Made by a program: the position numbers and the translations under genes
The notes under the pieces: generated by a model
Told to the model about the DNA's origin: nothing
The model's database searches: none
Seen by the model: only the letters and a program-made list of their open reading frames with translations
In this document: in pieces, positions 24,700 through 36,092 of the stretch
How positions within the stretch are numbered: the stretch's first letter is position 1
Layout of the letters: every line of letters begins with the position of its first letter
From: Flabesymbios commensalis
Taxonomy: Eukaryota > Annelida > Polychaeta > Terebellida > Flabelligeridae
Length of the DNA: 64,000 bases
Direction: 5' to 3'
NCBI GenBank assembly: GCA_964017125.1
Contig: OZ024908.1
Location: 78,990,919-79,054,918, forward strand

Positions 24700-25235
24700 A
24701 TAGGCCAAACAAGCTGAAAAAATGCATTTTGGCGGCTATGCTAATGAAGTGGTAGCCCTATTACTTGATATTCTGAGTCAAATGGTTGAAATGGTTTTAT
24801 CAAGCAGTAGCGGCAATATTGGCAGCCATCTTGGATTTATCAGTTAACTCAAGGATAGTCGCTTGCTATCCGCTGTGATAATTATTATGGAGGTCCTAAT
24901 GATGTGATATCTACTGTAATTCTTAATACAAATGTAAATAGCTACTAAAAAGTGGTGTCACTTGACATTCCAGTTTCAATATGGACTGCTGGTTTGCATT
25001 ACTATGAGAAAAGTGGTATCACATGATATTCTAAGACAAATAGTTCAATATTTATGTTTTATCATAGATCTATATGTTGTAGCCATCTTGAACTTGGAGG
25101 CCATTTTGGCGGCCATCTTGGATTTCTCGGTTAGCTCAAAGTTTTTCGCTTGCTATCGGCCTGATATTTATTACAGAGATCCTAATGGCAATGCTGTAAA
25201 ATCCACCATAAAAAAACCTTTATAATTCCAAGCAG
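24700..25235 (-). repeat. Inverted copy of the two-unit repeat at 17885-18520
   Basis: Read on the minus strand it gives the same order: TGGATTTTACAGCATT, AGCTCAAGG or AGCTAACCGAGAAATCCAAG, ATGGCCGCC, then the TTCTCATAGTAATGCA block. It is more diverged than the plus-strand pair. Confidence 0.65.
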
Positions 25236-25407
25236 GGTTCGGCTGAAATATCAGCTTTGGCACCCTGACTAGGAACTTCAAGTTCTCAAGCTCCCTTTTC
25301 CCACTTTCAGAAGTTCCCACGTTCCGATGATCCCGGAAATTCAAGTTTACCTACATTTTACCAATTAGCGCGTTAGAGAATCCAGGCTGTAGTGTATAGT
25401 GTAGGCC

Positions 25408-25843
25408 TATAGTCGCCGTCAAATTAAAAATGATCAACCAGGATCGCATGATTTTCGGCGATTTCTCCGTCAATTTTGAACCGATTTCCTTGAAATTTTG
25501 CAGAGGCCATTTTCTATTAAAATCCTAACAGGGGTAAAACAGGGGCAACAGGTAACAGGGGCAAAATAATATTAAATATTTCAAAAGTTAGACCATTTGG
25601 GATGTAATAAAATTCTAAAATTAGTTTAATGGGGTTAAAGAGGAACGTCGTAATTTCAATTTATTACATGTCAAATGGTCTAACTTTTGAAATACGCTAT
25701 ATAATTTCACGAAATTTTCAGGGCTGTTAGGATTTGAATAGAAAATGGCCTTCGCAAAATTTGAAGAAAATCGGTTCAGAATTGACGGAAAAATCGCCGA
25801 AAATCATGCGATCCTGGTTAATTTGACGGCGAGTATAACTGTT
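25408..25843. mobile_element. Long-arm fold-back (hairpin) element
   Basis: The left arm (25408-25530: CGCCGTCAAATTA..CAGGATCGCATGATTTTCGG) is inverted relative to the right arm (25722-25843). A second inner pair (CAAAAGTTAGACCATTTG near 25588 and CAAATGGTCTAACTTTTG near 25672) lies between them. The whole segment can fold into one hairpin. No protein and no clear target duplication. Confidence 0.75.
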
Positions 25844-26296
25844 AAAATAACATGTGGTCTAGGCCTAGCCTATGCTAGGCCTATAGGGGCTTAGACTAGA
25901 CTATAATTATTAACAGAATCATGAATGAACAATCCTTGTCTAATTTATTGTAGGCCTAGCTCTGTAGGCCTCGTACTACACGGTAGCCTACCTGCATGTC
26001 CTGTCTGACACTTCGTTTCGTCGGGCTGTGATCTGCGACCTCGTCAGCTAGGTCTATAGGCTTACATAGGGCCTACTGGCTACATTGTATCATTGTAGCT
26101 AGCCTAGGTAGGCCACGTCACAGAACTAGAAAGAGCTCTGTGGCTACGTGTTGTGTGAGGACTTATAATATAGCCTGATACTATGACACTGTTTACAGGC
26201 TATATTAGTTGATGCAGGGGTATCGTGAGTTGACAGCTTAGAACTGACTTCAACTATTTTTGTAGATATCTACATGTAGGCTATAGGCCTAATTTA
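25694..26296. repeat. 603-bp direct duplication, copy 1 (unoccupied)
   Basis: It matches 29845-30208 without any difference I can find over 364 bases, then matches 31556-31796 with one substitution and one 2-base indel. It starts inside the fold-back element and ends at CTAATTTA, where the two copies diverge. It shows the empty site AGGTCTATAGGC (26050-26061). Confidence 0.95.
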
Positions 26297-27263
26297 GTCC
26301 ATGAGCTAAAGGCTGAAAATTCAGTGATTGGTACCATTTCATGGGGCAAATTTTCACACATATTTCCTAAAACTACATTCTCTCCCCTTTTTATTGATGT
26401 ATGATAGCAATATAGAGGTGGCAGCTTTCCCTGTCAAAAATTGGTTTACATTGGACCATCCTATATCTAAATTTAAAAAAATTACGGTGATAAAGAGACA
26501 TGATAGGTCACCAGTCAATCAGCTCAAAATATGGACTTAACCAAGAACAAATTGCAACAGAAAGTATATTAACCGTTTTGAACTTGGTAAGTGCCACTAA
26601 TAGTGATATTCAAAATCATAAGAAATTAGCAGAGCGGAAAAGTACAAAATCCAAGATGGCGTCCAAGATGACCTCTGTCAGATAGAAGTTTCAAGGTCAA
26701 ATTTGATTTTTTTACCAAAGAAAGGTAGGAACAAGTGTAATACCTCATTTTTATGTGATTTTAACAGGAGAATCCATTTGTGGTATTAATTTCATGTTTC
26801 AAGGTCATTTTCAAGGTCAAAAGGTCAATTCTAAGGTCAAAAATGTAAAAATATGTGTTTTAACAAACATGAAAAGCAACACGTGTAATATATGTTTCTG
26901 GTGTGATTTTGACTAGATAATCAATTTAAAGGTGAAGTGATTGCAAATGTGTTTTTTAATAAGTAAGCTCAAGGACAAGTGTGATACCTCTTTTTTGCAT
27001 AAAATGGGGTAGGCCTAACCGGCCTGACGTAACCTACTGGGGGAGGGAAGTAATTACGCGATAATTTTCCTATCATCTTCAGGTCATCTGGAGGTCATTT
27101 TCTAAAAAGCTGCCATTTCAATGAGCAATGCCCAAAATGGCCGTCTTGAATCGCAATCGATGTATCTAAGAACCTGATTGTCTCCTTTTTCAAATGTTTT
27201 TCTGTCCAAAAAATGTTTTTAAATTATCTGGGATTGCTTTCCAGCTTTTTTAAATGAAAAAAA
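26297..27263. other. No gene seen; cluster of AAGGTCA words
   Basis: At 26690-26842 AAGGTCA occurs several times, including TTTCAAGGTCATTTTCAAGG. One ATGGCGTCC-type word lies at 26655. No coding frame is supported. Confidence 0.4.
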
Positions 27264-27960
27264 ATGACGAACACTTTTAAAAATAAACACATAACTTGGA
27301 TGTCATTGGCATATTATTTCTACCCAACAAAATGTAACAATAAATTGTCTGTCGATCGTCGTCATCATCAATATGACTATGTAAAAATAACGTTTAGATT
27401 ATTTTACACTTTACATTGTTCGTGGCAAAGAAAAATTGAATGCTAAATATTCAAACATATTATGAAATACAAACCACTATAAATTGATTGCAAGTAGCAT
27501 ACTATTTCCTCATCATCAATAATGCTATGAAAAGATATTCTAGTATCTTATTCATATTATTTTACACTAAGCTATATTTATGGCAAAGATTGACAAAATG
27601 TAAAATATTCAAACACATTTAAAAGTAAACGTGTAAATTGATTGCTTTTGGCTTATCACCCCTAACCTTAAAAAAACTTACAATGAAATCCTTAGGCATT
27701 CGTCGTCATCATCAATAATTCTTCATCATCTAAATATATCTTATTCACATTATTTTATATACTAGCTGTTACACCATATTAATTTCAAAAATCGACGAAA
27801 TGGTAAATATTCAAACGCATTTAAAAGTAAAACTACATGTAAACTGATTGTCATTGGCATATTATACTTATTTTAGAACGTTTAACCAGAAAAACATTCC
27901 TCGTCATCATCAACATTTCTCTTATTCTACACTACACCATATTGGTGGGAAAATTCGATG
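27264..27960. repeat. Divergent tandem array, about four units of 170-200 bp
   Basis: Each unit has CATTTAAAAGTAAAC or a variant, ATTG.YATTGGCATATTA, CGTCRTCATCATCAATA, TTATTYACATTATTTTACAC and a TGGCAAAGATTGA-like segment. Units start near 27264, 27460, 27610 and 27825. Confidence 0.65.
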
Positions 27961-28149
27961 AAATTTTCAAAAGAGAAACATGGCTTAAATTAGTGACTTT
28001 GTCATAAATTATTTATTGAATTTGATAAATTCAAGTACTTTTCAGTCCCTATATCCACTTTTTGTGCCAGGGGTTATTGACAAAGAGAGTAGTAGAAGTA
28101 AATCTTTGCTTTACGTCACTTTTCGGCACAAAAGGTCTTTTTAAGTGAC

Positions 28150-28300
28150 ATTGTAATACGAGGGTGGGGGTGATAGGGCATGGTGGGTTATCGAAAGCGT
28201 TTTCCTTCGCTCGCCCGATAAGGGGTTCTGGGCATGTCTAGGGGATATACCCCCAGGCATGCCCAGACGGCCGGAGACTTGAGTTTTCCCTGACGAAGAG
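28150..28300 (-). mobile_element. SINE-like repeat, copy 2
   Basis: The minus strand reads CAAGTCTCCGGCCGTCTGGG, CTAGACATGCCCAGAACCCC, TTATCGGGCGAGCGAAGGAAA and a CACCATGCCC end. It agrees closely with the plus-strand copy at 38770-39000. Confidence 0.6.
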
Positions 28301-28845
28301 AATACATTGAAATACTCCAATTGGCTTAAGTTCTAGTCCTGTATGTTTATGAATTAATTTAAAATTTCTTTCTTTTACAATTGATGTGCTGGTGTTGTGG
28401 AAGCCATTGAGACGGTTGAATGGTACGGTAAATATCACCAGCTCTAGGTTTACACAGCTAGGCATTGCTCTGATGAGAACGTTTCGAAAGCAGAATAAGC
28501 AAGTTTACATCAGTTCCTACGACTACCACATTGTCAGTATCTGTTAGTTTGATTACCGTAATAACAGTTAACGTCTCATCATGTACCTCAGTATTTTTCA
28601 CACTTAAATACCAGTGTTCATGGAATAGTTGAATAACATTGCTCTTTACCAAAAGTGGCGAATTTGCACATTGAACTGAAACTGTATAGCCCTCCTCCCT
28701 GATTCTGTACGTAATATGTTATATATTCATCTGAGATAACATCGCAGTGTGCATGGAAATGTGGATTATTAGATCAATGTTTATTACAAAATAATATAAT
28801 AGATAAGTAATAAATACTCTGTATGAAGTTTACCATTATCATCTT

Positions 28846-28897
28846 CATCCACTACAAGCCGCGAATTGCTGTCACAATTCTCGGCTTGTAGTGGATG
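28846..28897. repeat. Short perfect-ended hairpin
   Basis: CATCCACTACAAGCCG at the left and CGGCTTGTAGTGGATG at the right are exact inverted copies, with a short inner pair GAATTG/CAATTC and a small loop. It could fold as a cruciform. Confidence 0.7.
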
Positions 28898-29844
28898 GAG
28901 GTTATTTAAAGTGGGTGAAAAACTAAAGAAAATTGCCATGTATTGATAAACCAGTTTCATGGAATTTTTAATTCTAAAACCCCTAGCTATCATGGTTGTA
29001 GGAAAATTAAGTCCGTTTTCATGGATGTAAAATGATGCTTTAATGCATCGTTAGAGCCTAAAGGGTTAATCTACTATGTCTGGAGGAGGGACCTAAATAT
29101 CTTTACGTCCATCATATAAGTTCATCACTTTATATATGGTAAGACTTATTGTCTTTAACATTGATACCTCTTCCTGCAAAATAGGGTGGTCGCTCCCATA
29201 CCACTTCAAGACACAACTGAACCTGTTGGGTTATTGTATATTATGGGAGAGTGAGAGCTTATATATCTGATTAGAAGCATGCATGACCAGAACCTACTGT
29301 TTTCTCATACATTCTACCATATCACGACCACATCTAGAAAGTGTCTGTATTTTATGTTAATCTTCATAAAAACATCCTGATCGTGCTACGAACGGTATTA
29401 TTGCCCCAATTACCACATATGCTGCATCATATCTTGTTGCAATAGTGTACCCGATAATCTTTGGTGTCTTGTTCATGACACTCTAGGCCCTATAGCATTT
29501 AGTTGCCAAGACTAGGTTAGTTACTAACATCTTCTGAAGATGGTGTATGTTCATGCTATATATATAAAATAAATTTATCGTCAGTATTTTCAACATTACC
29601 CTAGCGTGTCCTCAACCATCAATCTTATATGCCCAAAACATATATAAGTCAACTTCTGCACCAAATTACAGATTTCTGATATCGTGTAACTGTATTTTAT
29701 CATAGTTATTGATGGTGATATCATCTATCTCATTCAAGTTAGGGGAGTAGAAAGATGTGTAGCCTACATTACGGCTTTGTGTGGATCTCTGAGCCGACGG
29801 TTGGGACTTTATTCGTTCAATTATGTCTGAAAACTGTGTTATCA
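28898..29844. other. No gene seen
   Basis: AT-rich. No repeat partner, domain or TIR pair was found. Confidence 0.45.
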
Positions 29845-31796
29845 ACGCTATATAATTTCACGAAATTTTCAGGGCTGTTAGGATTTGAATAGAAAATGGC
29901 CTTCGCAAAATTTGAAGAAAATCGGTTCAGAATTGACGGAAAAATCGCCGAAAATCATGCGATCCTGGTTAATTTGACGGCGAGTATAACTGTTAAAATA
30001 ACATGTGGTCTAGGCCTAGCCTATGCTAGGCCTATAGGGGCTTAGACTAGACTATAATTATTAACAGAATCATGAATGAACAATCCTTGTCTAATTTATT
30101 GTAGGCCTAGCTCTGTAGGCCTCGTACTACACGGTAGCCTACCTGCATGTCCTGTCTGACACTTCGTTTCGTCGGGCTGTGATCTGCGACCTCGTCAGCT
30201 AGGTCTATGGGTAAAACCAAAAATTGGGGTAACTTTGTAGCATCAAAAATGGCAGTGAGGTGACCATCAAAGAGGAGGAAAACTACTTTATAGGTTTGGT
30301 GCACTGATCGCAATAGAGCACGAAAAAGCCACTGGCTGCGCTAGAAATTATTTTTTTGCTTCATAAACGTCATTTTAAAAAAGTTGCAGCATTCCACTTA
30401 CTACTCCGTTACCAAATCCAAACCATTTCAAAAATTCTGTTACTTTGTTTAGCTTGACATCACACTTTTAAAAGTGATATCCTTATTGAAGCATAATACT
30501 AAACAATCGTACATCAAAACTGCTAAAAAATTTAAAAAAATTGATGGGATGAACAAAAATCTTTATTTCAACTCCGTTACCAAGCCAAAAAATACTCAAC
30601 TCCGTTACCAAATGTTTGGCTCGACATAAATATAAACTGTATATTTTCTTATCATAACATCGATCACAAATGGGTGCTCTATTAATATGGGGACAACGAG
30701 CCATGTTTTAAAAGACTATATCATCAATCATTATGACTGTAAAACCCATAAAATTTGACAATTCACCACTCCGTTCCCTTTTCTTGGTAACGGAGTAGAG
30801 TGGAACGGAGTAGTAAAATTAAAAGTATTCTAGGGATTAATGAAAAGATCTGGGCAATAATTCAAAATATACCATACGGGTGGAAATAGTCCCCATATCA
30901 ACTGTTGTAGGCATACAATCATAAAACCCAACTTGTTTATATACCCACAAGGCTATGAACGGAGTAGTAAAAACAAAAGTATATTTTCTAACTTTTTGGT
31001 AATAACTGTTTCAAATAACTTGTCACTCAACAATATTAATTCTTTCAAGGTGAAAAACTCGTATAAGCACTTTAGTGTGTCAAACTACACTTGATATAAT
31101 TTTAGTTCGTGAATATTCACTTGATGGAGCATGCTACAATAATGGTAACGGAGTAGAGTGCAAATGTGGGGACATGTATATTCATCAAAATTATTTATAT
31201 CGATATCAATTTTAATTCGAATTTTGATCATTGCTTAGTTAAAGTGAACAATGTCTAGCCATGAAATGTAATTGTTAGAGTTATATTGTGATTTTGTATC
31301 CTACAGTGAAGTTTTATATAGTGGGATTTTCTCTGGGGACATGCCATTTTCCACGTTTCCATGACATAGAGCTCTTATAAAACCATATATATATATATTT
31401 TTTACAAATAATCTAAACATTATTAAGTAGTAATGCCTAAACGTGAAGTTGCACCATTTATTTTTAATATTATTATATTTAAATCAAAATGCGGACCTTT
31501 TAAGTCCTGGGGACACTAATTTTATGTAAAATTACCCCAATTTTTGGTTTTACCCCTATAGGCTTACATAGGGCCTACTGGCTACATTGTATCATTGTAG
31601 CTAGCCTAGGTAGGCTACGTCACAGAACTAGAAAGAGCTCTGTGGCTACGTGTTGTGTGAGGACTTATAATATAGCCTGATACTATGACACTGTTTACAG
31701 GCTATATTAGTTGATGCAGGGGTATCGTGAGTTGACAGCTTAGAACTGACTTCAACTATTTTTGTAGATATCTATGTAGGCTATAGGCCTAATTTA
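29845..31796. repeat. 603-bp direct duplication, copy 2 (split by a transposon)
   Basis: Its two parts, 29845-30208 and 31556-31796, together equal copy 1 at 25694-26296 except for one substitution and one 2-base indel. A TIR element of 1347 bp and a 4-base duplication account for the rest. The left flank is unrelated to copy 1, so the duplicated piece begins inside the hairpin element. Confidence 0.95.
30209..31555. mobile_element. Non-autonomous DNA transposon, 24-bp perfect TIRs, CTAT duplication
   Basis: The ends are exact inverted copies over 24 bases, beginning GGGTAAAACCAAAAATTGGG. CTAT occurs at 30205-30208 and 31556-31559, while the unoccupied copy at 26054-26057 has it once, so the insertion is proven within the window. 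The left half carries ACTCCGTTACC words (near 30403, 30571, 30600, 30767) and the right half the reverse, GGTAACGGAGT (near 30784, 31144, plus partial copies). No transposase is encoded. A 4-bp target narrows the superfamily (Chapaev, Sola and Academ are candidates) but does not settle it. Confidence 0.9.
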
Positions 31797-32265
31797 ATTG
31801 GCCTAGGCCTTACTAATACATGTACTATGCCTATGGGGCTATGCTATCTCACGGTGCTGCAGGCTGAAAGGCGTATTATAGGGCCTATAGATGCTATGGC
31901 AATTATAGGCCTACTTATAGGACACCAAACACATAAAGTGCCACATGACTTCCCGACCAAATGTAGACTATAATTAACCAAAAATTTGGTTAATAACCAA
32001 AATTTACTCATTTCAGCAGTAGGCCTACTATGTTAGTTGTCAGATACTTTTGTCAATGGGATAGTTAATTAAATCAATAGAACAAAAAAGTGATTTTTGT
32101 AAAAAAAAATATAGACTAGGTCCAAATGATTTATTAGAATTGCTATAAAATCTCATGAAAGAATTAGGAGCGATGAAGCAACCATAAACAATATTTAAAT
32201 TGGAAATTAAAAGACTGTAGACCAGATTGTAGGCCTATTTGTGATCAGACAAGGAGGTTGCTTAA

Positions 32266-32488
32266 CCTTTTCACTACCATACATGACGGAAATTTCCGTC
32301 GTCATTCGTCAATGAACGTAACCATAAAATGACACAAATTTTCGTCAAATATATACTACATTTATGTATTTTTCGTCATTTGAGGCTGGAAATTGCGTTA
32401 GCAATTCCAGCTTTAAATGACGAAAAATAGAACTCCTACACCAGTATATCTGGATCATGGCATGCACTCCGGCCTGGAAGTCAAAGGG
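32266..32488. mobile_element. Short piggyBac-type MITE (TTAA duplication) with inner hairpin
   Basis: TTAA flanks both sides (32262-32265 and 32489-32492). The ends CCTTTTCACTACC and the reverse complement of the right end (CCCTTTGACTTCC) are related. Inside, 32369-32427 is a hairpin with arms TTTTTCGTCATTTGAGGCTG and its near complement. Non-coding. Confidence 0.7.
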
Positions 32489-32492
32489 TTAA

Positions 32493-33865
32493 ATGCCAAG
32501 TGCCATTTTTATTGAATTTAAAGTATGCTAACGTGGCGTTTTTGTTGACACATTGTTAATGTCACGTTAGCAACAGTGTGGCTAGAAGCCACTTCGCTGG
32601 CTAGAATTTTTCTGCACCCACTCGGAAATAAGTGTTTGGATTGTTGGTTTTAGATTATTCATTGTGCATTGTGGCTAATATAACTGTATTTTGATGGTTT
32701 GCAATAAACAGCAACATCTAACGTGACAGAAGTTAAGACACTTGATATCTGATGAGTGTCAATGATACAAAGTATTATACTAATAAAGAAATATAACTAA
32801 AACAAAAAGATATGGGGACAACAAAGCAGCTTCAAATGAAAATTAAAAGACATAAGATTATATGTCTGAATCAACGGAATGTATATATACACACAGCTAG
32901 AAATATTTACTTGAATGGCTGGTTTCAGATTGCTGCATTGTAGAAGGGCTACAGTGTTTATTTTTGCTGCTTGGAATAAACATCAAGTGCTAGCGTGACA
33001 GATGCTAATGACACTTCCCAAAGTATTCTGTTGTTAGAGAACATTTTCCAACCACTGATGTAATACTGGATATGTAAACACAATTGGACTAAACACAAAT
33101 CTTTGGATTCCACATTTGGCAAATTATTTTGGAGAGATGAAAGGAAGGATCTCACTTACCCTATAAATGACCCTATCACGTTGACAGTTCCAGTGTCACA
33201 CAAAGTGGCACGCTAACATATGAAGGGTCAAAGAGCATATCACGATACACTAATATGTGTCAAGAATATTGTCACATTAACAACAAAGGTGTCAAAACTT
33301 AACTCACGTTAGCACATTTTTAAGACTGCTGTGGCTCATATACAAATGCAGCCTACGTTCGGTGAGTTGTGTGAATGGATCATGCATATTATTATGCACA
33401 GCATCATAGTGTTTTAATATTTAATTGTACACCTAATATTATGTTTACAGTAGGCCTACTGTGCCATGCTAACGTTACAGCCTATATTATTACCTGCTTG
33501 ATTTGTTGGAACAAAACAAATTATTGTGATTCGGACGTGCACATTACTTTAAGAAACATTTTCTCTTGACAATCGATATATCAAAACAGACATCTTACAA
33601 TGCCTTGGTGCACTAAAATTAAATTTTTTATCACATGTGGTAAATTTTGGAAGTTTCAGAACCACGATTAGACACTTTTTTGTTCGTTTTTTCTAAACCA
33701 AATCTGATTTGTGTGTCCCATGAACACAAAACGAGGCCTACTATGTCTCCGTCCATCACTTAATGGATGAAACGTAACACACATTAGATGATATAGCATA
33801 ATAGCAGTCTACAACAGATTTAACATTGCTAACGTTACATTGGCACTAATATCGTGTTTTAGTTC
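32493..33865. other. No gene seen
   Basis: Recurrent words such as AACGTGACA, GCTAACGT and ATTTACTTGAA suggest an old, decayed repeat, but no unit could be defined. Confidence 0.4.
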
Positions 33866-34412
33866 ATAGATCATAGGGGAACTTGCATAAAGGGGATCTC
33901 ACACATTAGTACTCTAAGAGTGCCCTACATGCTGTACGAGTTTACTGCGAGCTGCAGGAGTGTACTACGAGTGATATACGAGTGATATACGAGTTCTACT
34001 CGTACATTAGGCCTACTCCTGCACATCTTACAGCTCGGACTGTTATCTTACTTACATGTTATTCAAGAGCAAAGCAGGAGCGCTCTAGAGTGCTCTAAAA
34101 ATGAGCTAGCAGCTCTAAGACTAAGAGCGATCTACGAATGCTCTACGAGCTGTGCGAGTGCATTACGAGTGAAATGAAATGGATGAGCTCTTGGACAATT
34201 TTTTACCATGTTCAAAAATATATTTCCAATCCCCGAGTGTGTCGATTATCTCCAACTCAAGAGCAAAGAAGGAGTTGTAAGAGTAAAATAAGAGCTGTAA
34301 GGGTTGTACGAGCTAAGCACGATTTCAGCTCGGCTAAGCTCGTGGTCCAACTAGGTTATGTGTGAGAGCCCCTTTAGACGCCCACCTTGACCAAAACGCC
34401 CACCCACCACTT
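33866..34412 (-). repeat. GACGCCCACC repeat, copy interrupted by a TIR element
   Basis: The outer parts read GGGGAACTTGCATA and then, after the insertion, TAGACGCCCACCTTGACC. The uninterrupted relative, on the minus strand at 41012-41033, reads GGGGAACTTGTCTAAGACGC. Related GACGCCC sequence fills much of 40130-41040. Confidence 0.6.
33890..34374. mobile_element. Non-autonomous DNA transposon, about 19-bp TIRs, TA duplication
   Basis: The left end AAGGGGATCTCACACATTAG and the inverted right end AAGGGGCTCTCACACATAAC match at nearly every position. TA flanks both ends (33888-33889 and 34375-34376), in keeping with a Tc1/mariner-like target. The interior is full of CTACGAG, GAGCTCTAAGAG and ACGAGTG words in both orientations. 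No transposase. Confidence 0.75.
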
Positions 34413-35765
34413 TCTCAGAATTATTGCGAGTGTTTAATTCATTTATGACGTCATGACTTTTCTTGTGCAGAACTTGGCTGCATAGACACGTGCAGGACAG
34501 TTTCGATGTGCCAAACTAAAATGTAAAGTGATACTTTAAGTTTTGATGTTATTTTTGCACAGTTTTGAACTGTGACTATGCCTAAACTATCATAGATAAC
34601 ATAGATAACTTTGAAGGGCTTTACGGCATCTTTCTTGTGTATTTTCAGCATGAATATGACAAGGCACAAGGTCTTTTCAGGAAATGACCATCCCATTAGA
34701 TGATTATAGGTACGTCGAACAAGTGGGCCATTTGGTCCCGTTTTTTTAAAGCAAAATTTTAACTTATTTAGGCCTACTTAACAGATCGATTACATTAATG
34801 ATAATTAGTCATATATTAAATTTGGAAGAAGAAAATGGAGGACAAATGTAAAAAATACGTGTTTTTTTAGAACGGTCGAACAGAGTCTGAGAGGACACCA
34901 AATGCTTTTTGGTTTCCTCTCAATAATGCCATGTGCGAACGCAGTGAATGATTTTCTTGGTGTCCTGTGTGCGACCTTTGGTGTCTCATGTTCGACCAAA
35001 TGTTCGACCATGTGGACACGAAATTTTATCGTGTCCTCACTTTCTAGTATAGATTTTCAACGACCATTTCGTGTCCTATGTTACGACCACTTTCGTGTCT
35101 CGCAATGTTTTGTGATTATAACTTTTCACTGGTTTGTAGATCTAGGTTTAATCTCCAATTTTCACAAAACTATATAAATATAGGTAGACTTTACAGACGA
35201 GATCCAACATTGATTCTGCTATTTTGTACAGTCATTGTGAAATAAAAACACTAGGGTCTATATATGAACGGTCGAACGGTTGCACATTTTACCATATTTT
35301 CATCCCCTATTCAAATGCCTTTTTCTTTCTGTTCCATATTGTTTTGTATACAATTATGTAAAGCACATAGGGTCTACAACCCGTGTACACATGGATGTAT
35401 ACATACACACCAATTTGAACACTAAATGGCAACTACTGTTCAAGAAAATGACATCAGTAGAAATATTTCTGCATCTGCATCATATTATTTGGCTTTTTAG
35501 TTTACTTTTCATGCAATTGTAGCAAGGTATTAAAACTTATGTCATGATTTAGCAGTAGCTGTCAATAGGACACGAAATGTTACGACCACCATAGCTTAAT
35601 ATATTTCATAAAAAAAGGCTCTAATTATTATAATTTAGCTGCTAATATATGTTTTTTATATAAAATTAGTTCTTCCTCTACAGATGTGTCCGTAAATTCA
35701 TTAGAAAAAAATAATTGGTGTCCTGTGATAAGCAATTGTTCTGGGTACGGTTTGAAATGTCCCAT
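34413..35765. other. No gene seen; region of recurring TTCGACCA and GACACGAAA words
   Basis: Between 34870 and 35110, and again at 35570-35590, GTCGAAC/TTCGACC and GTGTCCT/GACACGAAAT words recur in both orientations. This suggests another short-motif repeat, whose ends I could not pair convincingly. Confidence 0.4.
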
Positions 35766-36092
35766 TTAGTCCGGCAGCCAAGTCCCTTATTTTGCTCTAG
35801 CTTGGACTTGGAGTATATAGTTTTTTTCTTTGCAGAATATTGTTCTCCAGACCCCCCACTTAAAGAATTCAGAGGGTGTGGAGGTGTCACACTTGGGCAA
35901 TATTAGTTATTCACGTTTTTCAAAATGGCCGCCAATAGCCTCATTGGAAATGTAACTTTTTCACTTTCTGCCCTAGAAATATGTATAATACCACTTTTCC
36001 AACTAAATTGACCACGAGAAACTCATTTCCGGCATTATTTTTTTATTTAGAAGCTTAACTCGGGCATAAATCCAAGATGGCCGCCACCACTA
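35766..36092 (+). repeat. Left arm of a 320-bp inverted repeat pair
   Basis: It runs from TTAGTCCGGCAGCC to GATGGCCGCCACCACTAC. It aligns along its length with the reverse complement of 39680-39984, at roughly 80-85 percent by eye, including GGAGTATATAGTTTTTTTCT, GGAGGTGTCAC.CTTGGGCAA and AAATATGTATAATACCACTT. The arms enclose a decayed protein-coding region. Confidence 0.85.

Noticed and set aside
34690-35600. Possible TIR element with GTCGAAC / GTGTCC words
   Set aside because: The two edges agree only in scattered words, and I could not place ends or a target duplication.
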